From assembly GCA_900765235.1 (NCBI GenBank), contig CAAFRK010000290.1, positions 1-5,231 on the forward strand: a stretch of DNA of 5,231 nucleotides, written 5' to 3'. This document shows positions 1 to 5,231 of this stretch, piece by piece (the first letter of the stretch is position 1; the number at the start of each line of letters is the position of its first letter). Made by a program: the position numbers and the translations under genes. The DNA comes from an uncultured Veillonella sp. (GTDB taxonomy: Bacteria > Bacillota_C > Negativicutes > Veillonellales > Veillonellaceae). The notes beneath the pieces were generated by a model that worked only from the letters and a program-made list of their open reading frames with translations, made no database searches and had not been told where the DNA came from.

Positions 1-78
1 CATAATACGATTTGCTATGGTAAGGATTTTTTCGTATGTTCCCACCTGGGATGGTTGTTGATCTGTAGGCAAAGCCAT
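1..78 (-). CDS. N-terminus of a probable TetR/AcrR-family transcriptional regulator (partial, runs off the left edge)
   Basis: Read on the minus strand, ATG at 78-76 opens a frame that stays open to the window edge, giving 26 residues: MALPTDQQPSQVGTYEKI followed by LTIANRIM. The start is set by a strong AGGAGG (89-84) five bases upstream and by a near-consensus promoter further up. A short polar leader followed by a helix of the type YEKILTIANRIM resembles helix 1 of TetR-family DNA-binding domains (pattern ..ILxxAxxLF..), but the helix-turn-helix itself lies outside the window. The upstream region carries inverted and direct repeats overlapping the promoter, as expected for an autorepressing TetR-type protein, which supports the call indirectly. 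It could also be another small regulator or an unrelated protein. The coding status is fairly secure; the family is inference. Confidence 0.6.
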   Translation of the reverse strand, partial: MALPTDQQPSQVGTYEKILTIANRIM

Positions 79-89
79 AATAGCCTCCT

Positions 90-127
90 AATTGTTAACT
101 TAATAAAAATATAAAATATTGACAATT
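90..127. repeat. Second operator-like repeat in the regulator leader
   Basis: AATTGTTAACTTAAT (90-104) is a 14/15 direct copy of 150-164, exactly 60 bp away. It also forms a widely spaced inverted pair with TTGACAATT (119-127; 8 of 9 matching, 20 bp between the arms). A further half-site-like ATTGTAAAC lies at 130-138, across the -10 box. The site sits between the presumed transcription start and the ribosome binding site of the leftward gene. The shared sequence suggests that the same regulator binds both this site and 152-182, possibly cooperatively. Confidence 0.45.
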
Positions 128-129
128 TG

Positions 130-158
130 ATTGTAAACGTTAGTGCATAAATTGTCAA
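130..158 (-). promoter_or_regulatory. Sigma-A promoter of the leftward regulator gene
   Basis: On the minus strand, TTGACA (158-153) is a perfect -35 box and TACAAT (135-130) a one-mismatch -10 box, separated by exactly 17 bp. Transcription should begin near 123, giving a leader of about 45 bases before the ATG at 78. The -35 box lies inside one arm of the 152-182 inverted repeat, and the presumed start point lies in the 90-127 repeat, so a bound repressor could block both polymerase entry and escape. This is the best promoter in the window. Confidence 0.75.
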
Positions 159-182
159 CTTAATGTATTTTTGAGTTAACAA
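152..182. repeat. Inverted repeat over the -35 box, candidate operator
   Basis: TTGTCAACTTAA (152-163) is matched by TTGAGTTAACAA (171-182), whose complement is TTGTTAACTCAA. The arms agree at 10 of 12 positions and are separated by 7 bp. The left arm contains the -35 hexamer of the leftward promoter. Size and placement fit a dimeric TetR-type repressor, probably the product of the adjacent gene. The repeat is seen directly; its role as an operator is inferred. Confidence 0.55.
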
Positions 183-264
183 AAATATTTATGTAGTTTT
201 TAGAGCGCTTTTAATACAGAGGAATTATATGACTTACAACTAATTTTAGAGGCTATATTTTACT

Positions 265-302
265 ATCTATATTAAGGTGTTAAATCTATGTTAAGGTTTT
301 AA
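265..302. repeat. Tandem 19-bp direct repeat upstream of the nuclease operon
   Basis: Positions 265-283 and 284-302 are adjacent copies that agree at 17 of 19 positions (differences at 271/290 and 279/298). Each contains the core TTAAGGTNTTAA, starting at 272 and 291. A degenerate third echo (ATCTTTAGGGTTTT) begins at 323. The pair ends about 15 bp upstream of the place where a -35 box would be expected for TATAAT at 341. Direct repeats in that position are typical of activator sites, for example response regulators of the OmpR/PhoB family, but no binding protein can be named and a chance AT-rich duplication is possible. Confidence 0.5.
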
Positions 303-340
303 TTGATAGTTATTTTTAAGTAATCTTTAGGGTTTTGTAG

Positions 341-346
341 TATAAT
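341..346 (+). promoter_or_regulatory. Candidate -10 box of the nuclease-ATPase operon
   Basis: TATAAT at 341-346 is a perfect -10 hexamer, 61 bp before the ATG at 408. The hexamer 17 bp upstream (318-323, AAGTAA) does not resemble TTGACA, so the promoter would be weak or need an activator. A second TATAAT at 373-378 also lacks a good -35 box and would leave a leader of only about 20 bases. I prefer 341 because of its distance from the gene and the tandem repeat just upstream, but the sequence does not decide between them. Confidence 0.4.
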
Positions 347-407
347 AGAGTATTGTAATTACTATATATAACTATAATAAAAGTACTAATATAAGGAGTG
401 GATATAG

Positions 408-1679
408 ATGCAGCCATTTCGATTTATACACTGTGGTGACCTGCATTTAGGGGCACCCTTCCAATATGCTACAGGTATTAGCCGCGCCGTTGATCGCGCC
501 GTGAGTGAAGCTACCTATGTAGCCTTTGATACAATTATTGACACTGCTATTGATGAGCATGTTCATGCTGTTGTCATAGCTGGTGATATTTATAATAGCG
601 AAGATCACAATTTAGAGGCTCAAGTACGCTTTGTACGTGCCATGTATCGCTTGGCAGAGCATCGCATTGCAGTTTATATGGTGCAAGGTAATCATGACCC
701 GGCTGAAAGCTGGAAGGCTCAATTACAGATGCCTGACAATGTGCATGTATTCTCTAGTGAACAAGTACAACGTTTTCCATTGATTGTTAACAATATTGAA
801 ATTGGTGGCGTTTACGGTATTAGTTGTGGCCATGGTAATGAAAGCGACAATTATGCGCGTCAATATCGCGCCTTTGAACGTGATGAGTTTTCTCTTGCTG
901 TTATGCATGGTACAGTTGGCTCTAGTGCGGGCTCTGAAAATCATAATGTAACTGGTCCATGTAGTTTAACAGACCTAGCAGAAGCAGCCATGGACTATTG
1001 GGCGTTAGGACATATTCATAAATCTCAAGTTCTTAGCGAGGAACCTCTCGTTGTCTATGCTGGTAATCCTCAAGGTTTACACCGCAAGGAACTAGGCCCT
1101 AAGGGGTGCTATCTTGTTTCTGTATCCCATAATGGTCATTGCGAACCTCGATTTATTGAGACCAGTGCTATCCGTTTTGAAGAAATCAAAATTGATATTG
1201 CAGGTATGAAAACTGAAGCAGAATTCTTAGAAATTTTACGCCATAAAAAAGAGAATTTGCGTAAACAACATAAGAAGAATATCTTGCTTTCCATTGTTCT
1301 CGTAGGTACAGGTCCATTGCATCGTTTATGTACACAAGAAGGTGTGCGCAAATTATGGTTGCAAGAGTCCCAAAGTGAAGAGAAAAGTAAGTCTATATTT
1401 GTTATGCCGTATCGCATGATGTGCAATACGCGACCTAGCATTAATTTGGCTGAACGTAGATTGTTATCCGATGTGGTGGGGGATTATTTGCGCGCCTATG
1501 ATGATATGGTTGATGGCAATGCGGTACAGAGGGCTCGTCAAATTTTAGCAGAACGTCCTGAGTTTAAACGCTTAGGTGTATATGCCGATTTGTTGAGTGA
1601 TGAGTTATTGTTGCGCGCCTTGAAGCGCTGTGAAATTGAAGGTGTTACTGTATTGATGGGGGCTAACGATGAACATTAA
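408..1679 (+). CDS. yhaO: Mre11/SbcD-like metallophosphoesterase nuclease, YhaO family
   Basis: The 423-residue protein is a calcineurin-like phosphoesterase of the Mre11/SbcD group and most resembles YhaO, the partner of YhaN in Firmicutes. All five metal-binding motifs are present in order: D11-x-H13 (GDLHLG), G59-D60, G94-N-H-D97, H167 (MHGT) and G201-H-x-H204. This predicts an intact two-metal (probably Mn) active site with H96 as the catalytic histidine. The nuclease core spans about residues 1-240. The C-terminal 180 residues are the family's capping and partner-binding region. Its length is close to what I recall for YhaO proteins (a little over 400). There is no signal peptide or membrane segment. 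The ATG at 408 follows AAGGAG (393-398) at 9 bases. The 3' end overlaps the next gene by 11 bp, so the two should be translationally coupled and form one complex. Expected role: ATP-dependent trimming or cleavage of DNA ends or hairpins; substrate specificity is not visible here. Confidence 0.92.
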   Translation: MQPFRFIHCGDLHLGAPFQYATGISRAVDRAVSEATYVAFDTIIDTAIDEHVHAVVIAGDIYNSEDHNLEAQVRFVRAMYRLAEHRIAVYMVQGNHDPAESWKAQLQMPDNVHVFSSEQVQRFPLIVNNIEIGGVYGISCGHGNESDNYARQYRAFERDEFSLAVMHGTVGSSAGSENHNVTGPCSLTDLAEAAMDYWALGHIHKSQVLSEEPLVVYAGNPQGLHRKELGPKGCYLVSVSHNGHCEPRFIETSAIRFEEIKIDIAGMKTEAEFLEILRHKKENLRKQHKKNILLSIVLVGTGPLHRLCTQEGVRKLWLQESQSEEKSKSIFVMPYRMMCNTRPSINLAERRLLSDVVGDYLRAYDDMVDGNAVQRARQILAERPEFKRLGVYADLLSDELLLRALKRCEIEGVTVLMGANDEH

Positions 1680-4551
1680 ACGCATACGATTTGATGAATT
1701 TGGCCCGTATCGCGACTGGTCTTTCACTACCGGTGATCATGGGGTTCAGCTCATGTATGGCCCTAATGAAAGTGGTAAAACATCTCTTCTTGAAGGGATG
1801 CGCACGCTCTTATTCGGCGGCACGCATAAGGCTTATGGTCCTATGACCGGTGCTCTCGATGTGGATCGTAATGGTGAAAGCTACTACATCGGTCGTAAGG
1901 GTAAACAACTAGACTTTTACAGTCCTGGAAATCCAGCCATTCATGAGGAGCCAGCTCAACACTGGTGGCATGGTATTGATAAAAAAACATATAATCGAAT
2001 TTTTGCATTGACCCTTGATGATTTACAAGGCCTCGATGTGTTGCAAGAGGTAGAGGTTCGGTCTCGCTTCTTCGGCGCTGAAGGTGGGGAACATTTAGGG
2101 TCTGTTGTAAAAGACGTTGAAAAAGGAGCTACTGATTTATTGGTAGCATCCTCCAATGGTAAACGCCGCATCAACGTGTTGATGGATGAGCTTAAGGAAA
2201 ATCGCCAAAAGTTAAGCCATTTAGCCGAGCATGAAGCGCAATATGTAGAACTGCAAAAAGCCTTTCACAGTACGGAGCAGACTGAAGCAGAATTGCAAGG
2301 TCAGTTGCAAGAGTGGAAGGAATACCGCGATGGTATAGATGTGGTATTGCGCGCGTGGGATACGTATCGCCGTAGTGAAGAAGCGCGTATGCACATGCAG
2401 CAGTATAATAGTGAGCTTGCTTTGAGCCGTGATGAGTTCCTTCGCATCGACGAGGAAATCAAACGCGCTAGAGACAATATGCAGCTGTGGCAGGAGAAGG
2501 AAGCGGCCCTAATGCCGGCTAACTTTAGTCCTGATAGTCCGTTTGGCACCTATGGTCAAGATATTGAAGACCTCATCCAACAAGGTGCTAAATGGGAACA
2601 ATTGCGCCGTGAATGTGAGGAAGGGGATGCGTACATCTTTAAGGTACGGGAACAATTAGAATTTTCTCGTTCTATGCATTCAGCATGGCGTGATGATGAA
2701 CCGATGGCCGATGATGTGAATTGGTTTGAAGGTGAGCGCTTAGCAAGTCGCTTGCGTACTGCTAAAGACCAATTATTGCATTGGCAAGATCGTAAACCTG
2801 CTGAGGCATCTGATGATTTGCCAGCAGCTAACCTTGACGGGGCATCCTTGCCAAATTACAGTGAAGAAGACTTGGCAAAAAAAGAACATCTTGAACGTGA
2901 ACTAGAGCTTATCTTGATGGATATAGATCGAGTTACGGAAAAACGAGATAGCTATGGTCCAGATGCACAACCGAGTCATTTGCCAAAATGGTTACAACGC
3001 ATTAGCGGTGTAGCAGCCGTTATTGGTGTACTACTTGTATTAGCGGGCCTCTTAGTATTAGAGTCCGTCCTATATACAATCGGTGGCTTTATATTGTTAA
3101 TCCTATCGATGGCATTGTTCTGGTATGCAACATGGAAACGCCATAATGGTAATTCTGATGTATCTAAACTGAACTATGAGTTACAAATCTTGTCCTCTCG
3201 TAAATCTGATGTAGAACATCAGCTAGAGGCGTTGGTTAAGGCCGCAACACCTGTAGTGAGCCCAATTCCATCCATAGAAGGGGCGGCACATCTTGATCGT
3301 TGGATTCAAGAAGGTCATACATTACAAGCTATTTATGATGAAGCCCTTGCAGCTTGGCAGAATTGGTTACCTCAAGGGGCGGCGAAGAGTCTTAACGAAG
3401 ATGATTTCTTTGGTCTCAAACAAGAGTATGACCAATATCATGAGCAATTGCGCACCATTGAAGGTTATGAAAAGCGATTAGCTGAACATAAAGAAGGCTT
3501 GCGCGTTATCGAAGACCAAGCGATGACCTTGTGGTATAACCTGGGTGTTGAAGCGCCAGTATCTCCAACAGAGTTAAAACGTATTTATAATCAATATAAA
3601 AACTTCCAACAAAATAAAATCGTGTGGGAACAAAAGGAGGCACAACGTAAAAGCTTCCGCAATGAGTACGATAATTGGCACCGCAAAGAAAAAGAATTAC
3701 TACTTCGTCAACAAGAGCTCTTGCACAAGGCGGGTATGGAAAGCTCCAACGAGTATCGTCAACATCTTATTGATGAAGACCAATACAAGCAATGGCAAAC
3801 CATTTACAAGCAAAGTCAGGTACAGTTAGATTTATTAGCTCCTGATGCGGAGAATAAAGATTTATTCTATCGCCGCTTGCGTGAAGGCAATAAGGATAAT
3901 TGGCTTGATGAATTGGCGCATTCTGAACGAGAAATAGCATCCATTGAAGACAAGTTGGCAATATTATATGAGCGCCGTGGTCAAATTGTAGAATCTATGC
4001 GTGCCCTAGGTTCCGACCAAGAGCAACACCAAATGCTTCAAGAACGGGAAGCGTTGCAAAATGAATTAGAATCTGCTCTCGAAGATTGGGCTACCCAAGT
4101 GTTGATGAGCCACTGCATGGATAAGGCTCAACAATCATACGAGCAAGAAAAACAGCCTCATATGCTAGAACTTGCATCTTCTTATATAGAACGGTTAACT
4201 GGTGGTATGTATACCTTTGATGTTCTTGGTATCAACGAAGGTGTAGCATTGGTTAATGGCAATGGAGAGCGATTAGAACTTAAATTCTGGTCTAGCGGCT
4301 TGGCTGACCAAGTATACTTGGCATTGCGCCTTGCATTAGCTAAGGTATTCTCTTACCAAGTCGAATCCTTGCCAATCATATTAGACGATATTCTCGTGCG
4401 TTTTGATGAAAACCGTCAACGTAGTGCATTAGAATTATTAGCAGAAATCGGAAAGAACCAACAAATCTGGTTATTCACGTGCCAACGTTCTGTATTTGAT
4501 ATGGCTCAATCTATTACAGGCATTGATTGCCACAGATTGAGTCGCAATTAA
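1669..4551 (+). CDS. yhaN: Rad50/SbcC-like ATPase with a central membrane hairpin, YhaN family
   Basis: This 960-residue SMC/Rad50-type ATPase is the expected partner of the upstream nuclease, and its length is typical of YhaN. The N-terminal half-domain has Walker A GPNESGKT (31-38) and the family block IFALTLDDLQGL (111-122). Long Glu/Gln/Lys-rich, coiled-coil-like stretches follow at about 165-425 and 495-830. Between them, about 445-464 and 469-488 form two hydrophobic helices with a very short turn, where Rad50 and SbcC have a Cys-x-x-Cys zinc hook; no CxxC is present. The C-terminal half-domain has the ABC signature SSGLADQ (875-881), Walker B IILDD (903-907) and the D-loop-like FDENR (912-916). 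The switch position reads FTCQ (Q939), where I expect FTCH in relatives. The ATG at 1669 lies inside the end of the nuclease gene. Only a G-rich stretch (1658-1662) serves as a ribosome binding site, so expression probably depends on coupling. Inferred role: ATP-driven gating of the nuclease at the membrane. Confidence 0.92.
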   Translation: MNIKRIRFDEFGPYRDWSFTTGDHGVQLMYGPNESGKTSLLEGMRTLLFGGTHKAYGPMTGALDVDRNGESYYIGRKGKQLDFYSPGNPAIHEEPAQHWWHGIDKKTYNRIFALTLDDLQGLDVLQEVEVRSRFFGAEGGEHLGSVVKDVEKGATDLLVASSNGKRRINVLMDELKENRQKLSHLAEHEAQYVELQKAFHSTEQTEAELQGQLQEWKEYRDGIDVVLRAWDTYRRSEEARMHMQQYNSELALSRDEFLRIDEEIKRARDNMQLWQEKEAALMPANFSPDSPFGTYGQDIEDLIQQGAKWEQLRRECEEGDAYIFKVREQLEFSRSMHSAWRDDEPMADDVNWFEGERLASRLRTAKDQLLHWQDRKPAEASDDLPAANLDGASLPNYSEEDLAKKEHLERELELILMDIDRVTEKRDSYGPDAQPSHLPKWLQRISGVAAVIGVLLVLAGLLVLESVLYTIGGFILLILSMALFWYATWKRHNGNSDVSKLNYELQILSSRKSDVEHQLEALVKAATPVVSPIPSIEGAAHLDRWIQEGHTLQAIYDEALAAWQNWLPQGAAKSLNEDDFFGLKQEYDQYHEQLRTIEGYEKRLAEHKEGLRVIEDQAMTLWYNLGVEAPVSPTELKRIYNQYKNFQQNKIVWEQKEAQRKSFRNEYDNWHRKEKELLLRQQELLHKAGMESSNEYRQHLIDEDQYKQWQTIYKQSQVQLDLLAPDAENKDLFYRRLREGNKDNWLDELAHSEREIASIEDKLAILYERRGQIVESMRALGSDQEQHQMLQEREALQNELESALEDWATQVLMSHCMDKAQQSYEQEKQPHMLELASSYIERLTGGMYTFDVLGINEGVALVNGNGERLELKFWSSGLADQVYLALRLALAKVFSYQVESLPIILDDILVRFDENRQRSALELLAEIGKNQQIWLFTCQRSVFDMAQSITGIDCHRLSRN

Positions 4552-4584
4552 ACATTGATTGCCATTGATTAAGTCGTAACTAAA
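4521..4584 (+). repeat. 32-bp tandem duplication of the ATPase gene's 3' end
   Basis: Positions 4521-4552 (the last codons of the ATPase gene, its TAA and one A) are followed directly by a near-copy at 4553-4584 that agrees at 27 of 32 positions. If the second copy is read in the register of the first, it gives I-D-C-H-stop-L-S-R-N-stop against I-D-C-H-R-L-S-R-N-stop. Four of the five differences are silent third-position changes (CAC/CAT, TTG/TTA, CGC/CGT, AAT/AAC). The fifth is AGA/TGA. The copy lies after the real stop and, because 32 is not a multiple of three, is out of frame with the gene, so it is not translated as an extension. It looks like a leftover 3' end of a diverged allele. Confidence 0.75.
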
Positions 4585-4590
4585 TTGAAC

Positions 4591-4619
4591 CCCTGTGAAG
4601 GTGTTTAGCTTTCACAGGG
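4591..4619 (+). terminator. Strong hairpin after the operon, possible terminator without a U-tract
   Basis: CCCTGTGAA (4591-4599) pairs perfectly with TTCACAGGG (4611-4619) around an 11-base loop, 40 bp after the ATPase stop codon. The position is right for ending the nuclease-ATPase transcript. The following sequence (AATATTCATAG) is AT-rich but not a run of T, so it is not a canonical intrinsic terminator. It may act as a weak terminator, protect the 3' end of the RNA, or only insulate hemE. On the minus strand the bases after the hairpin are also not a clean T-run. Confidence 0.5.
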
Positions 4620-4647
4620 AATATTCATAGTGATGATATATGTGATG

Positions 4648-4671
4648 TAACTAAAGTAACTGTTTTAGTTA
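4648..4671. repeat. Inverted repeat upstream of hemE
   Basis: TAACTAAA (4648-4655) is mirrored perfectly by TTTAGTTA (4664-4671) with 8 bp between the arms. It lies about 45 bp before the hemE start and overlaps the place where a -35 box would sit for the TATAAA at 4686. It could be an operator for hemE or a small RNA hairpin. With only 8 AT-rich base pairs per arm, chance cannot be excluded. Confidence 0.35.
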
Positions 4672-4691
4672 TCATAGTGTGTTAGTATAAA
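4663..4691 (+). promoter_or_regulatory. Weak candidate promoter for hemE
   Basis: TATAAA at 4686-4691 is an acceptable -10 box and TTTTAG at 4663-4668, 17 bp upstream, is a poor -35 box. Transcription would begin close to 4698, leaving a leader of only about 17 bases before the TTG at 4715, just enough for the ribosome binding site. If this is not a promoter, hemE would depend on read-through from the upstream operon past the 4591-4619 hairpin. Confidence 0.25.
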
Positions 4692-4700
4692 TTAGAAAGA

Positions 4701-4706
4701 AAGGGG
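4701..4706 (+). promoter_or_regulatory. Ribosome binding site that sets the TTG start of hemE
   Basis: AAGGGG at 4701-4706 lies 8 bases before TTG at 4715. Another TTG at 4707 meets a stop after two codons, and the first in-frame ATG (4736) has no purine-rich sequence in front of it and would remove the usual N-terminus. The TTG at 4715 is therefore the most likely start. Confidence 0.65.
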
Positions 4707-4714
4707 TTGAGTAC

Positions 4715-5231
4715 TTGAATACAGCATATTTAGATATGATCCAAGGGAAGAACCCTGGTGTAACACCTGTATGGTATATGCGCCAAGCTGGTCGTAGCCA
4801 AGCGGAGTACCGTAAAATTAAGGAAAAATATACGCTCTTTGAAATTACAAAAGAGCCTGAATTGTGTGCTCGTGTTACGGAACTGCCTGTAAAAGAATAC
4901 GGCGTTGATGCGGCAATTCTTTACAAGGATATTATGAGTCCTATGGTGGGGATGAATGTAAAGGTAGAACTCAAGGCTGGTGTGGGTCCTGTGTTTAATA
5001 CACCGATTCGCTCCATGGCTGATGTAGATAAATTAGATACCTTTGATCCTGCAAAGGTAGATTATATTGGGAAAACGATTACGTTATTAACATCCGGTAT
5101 GCTTGACGTTCCGCTCATCGGGTTCTGTGGCGCGCCGTTTACGATTGCGTCTTACCTCATCGAAGGGGGACCAACAAAGAATTATAATAAGACTCGTGGC
5201 ATGCTTATTGGTGCTCCTGATGTATGGAATG
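4715..5231 (+). CDS. hemE: Uroporphyrinogen decarboxylase, N-terminal half (partial, cut by the right edge)
   Basis: A frame from TTG at 4715 runs to the window end, giving 172 residues, about half of the 340-350 usual for the family. UroD converts uroporphyrinogen III to coproporphyrinogen III in the cytoplasm by removing four acetate carboxyl groups, without a cofactor. Visible hallmarks are [10 protein letters not shown] (18-27), which holds the two substrate-binding arginines R23 and R27; YKDI with D72, matching the catalytic aspartate; and [17 protein letters not shown] near residue 145. After the GR motif it reads SQAEYR, where many family members have YLPEYR. Methyltransferase relatives of UroD (MtaA/CmuA type) share the fold, but the intact RQAGR and Asp favour a true decarboxylase. 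Start choice rests on the AAGGGG site. Its function is unrelated to the upstream DNA-processing genes. Later heme genes may follow beyond the edge but cannot be seen. Confidence 0.9.
   Translation, partial: MNTAYLDMIQGKNPGVTPVWYMRQAGRSQAEYRKIKEKYTLFEITKEPELCARVTELPVKEYGVDAAILYKDIMSPMVGMNVKVELKAGVGPVFNTPIRSMADVDKLDTFDPAKVDYIGKTITLLTSGMLDVPLIGFCGAPFTIASYLIEGGPTKNYNKTRGMLIGAPDVWN

Larger units (their letters stand above)
79..407. other. AT-rich divergent intergenic region
   Basis: This 329-bp spacer separates the leftward regulator from the rightward nuclease operon. The left third (79-182) holds the regulator's ribosome binding site, promoter and operator-like repeats. The middle (183-264) has no feature I can support apart from a lone AGCGCT palindrome at 204-209 and a four-codon frame at 229-243. 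The right part (265-407) holds a 19-bp tandem repeat, TATAAT-like boxes and the ribosome binding site of the 408 gene. The two promoters are about 180 bp apart, so control by one shared operator is not obvious. Confidence 0.8.

Noticed and set aside
229..243. Four-codon frame MTYN with a plausible AGAGG upstream (218-222)
   Set aside because: It is too short to support as a gene and no plus-strand promoter is apparent before it. A chance ribosome binding site in AT-rich DNA is the simpler explanation.
723..944. Minus-strand open frame of 73 codons inside the nuclease gene
   Set aside because: It lies opposite a well-supported nuclease gene with all motifs intact, and its product has no recognisable features.
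1136..1441. Minus-strand open frame of 101 codons inside the nuclease gene
   Set aside because: It is antisense to the conserved C-terminal part of the nuclease and its composition (many Ser, Cys and Arg) is typical of a shadow frame.
1956..2549. Two minus-strand open frames (1956-2174 and 2301-2549) inside the ATPase gene
   Set aside because: Both are antisense to the N-terminal ATPase domain and coiled coil, with low-complexity Ser/Arg-rich products that look like shadow translation.
3293..3961. Short frames at 3293-3481 (plus) and 3767-3961 (minus) inside the ATPase gene
   Set aside because: They overlap the coiled-coil coding region in other frames and match no known family.
4531..4584. 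Possibility that the ATPase continues past its stop into the second 32-bp copy by read-through or frameshift
   Set aside because: The copy is in a different frame from the gene, contains its own internal TGA, and the protein already ends with a complete family-like C-terminus.
1..5231. A mobile element, defence island or CRISPR array around the nuclease-ATPase pair
   Set aside because: No transposase, integrase, tRNA, terminal repeats or spacer array is visible, and the neighbour is a housekeeping heme gene. The pair looks like the ordinary chromosomal YhaO/YhaN system rather than a defence module such as a Gabija- or Wadjet-type operon.

Overview
The window reads as chromosomal DNA from a low-GC member of the Firmicutes (roughly 40% GC by eye). 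The genes have strong AGGAGG-type ribosome binding sites, and one promoter is close to the sigma-A consensus. The protein families and codon use make a Negativicute such as Veillonella my best guess, but this is recognition rather than a database result. I see no phage, transposon, CRISPR array, tRNA or rRNA.

Layout. (1) Positions 1-78, minus strand: the first 26 codons of a gene that runs off the left edge, probably a TetR/AcrR-type regulator. Its promoter is almost consensus (TTGACA, 17 bp, TACAAT) and is surrounded by repeated ATTGTYAACTTAA half-sites, which suggests autoregulation. (2) Positions 79-407: an AT-rich divergent spacer with these operator-like repeats, a separate 19-bp tandem repeat, and the probable promoter of the next operon. 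(3) Positions 408-1679 and 1669-4551, plus strand: a two-gene unit with an 11-bp overlap. It encodes an Mre11/SbcD-like nuclease (YhaO family) and a 960-residue Rad50/SbcC-like ATPase (YhaN family) that has two membrane helices where Rad50 carries its zinc hook. (4) Positions 4552-4714: an intergenic stretch that starts with a 32-bp near-copy of the ATPase gene's own 3' end, then a strong hairpin, a second inverted repeat and a weak promoter. (5) Positions 4715-5231, plus strand: the first half of uroporphyrinogen decarboxylase (hemE), starting at TTG and cut by the right edge.

How they work together. The two central genes almost certainly form one nuclease-ATPase machine for processing DNA ends or structured DNA, apparently anchored to the membrane. 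The regulator on the left and hemE on the right look like unrelated neighbours. The observations most worth a second look are the scar-like duplication at the end of the ATPase gene, whose differences are almost all synonymous, the membrane hairpin and the missing switch histidine in the ATPase, and the operator architecture upstream of the regulator. None of these amounts to a clearly new biological system.
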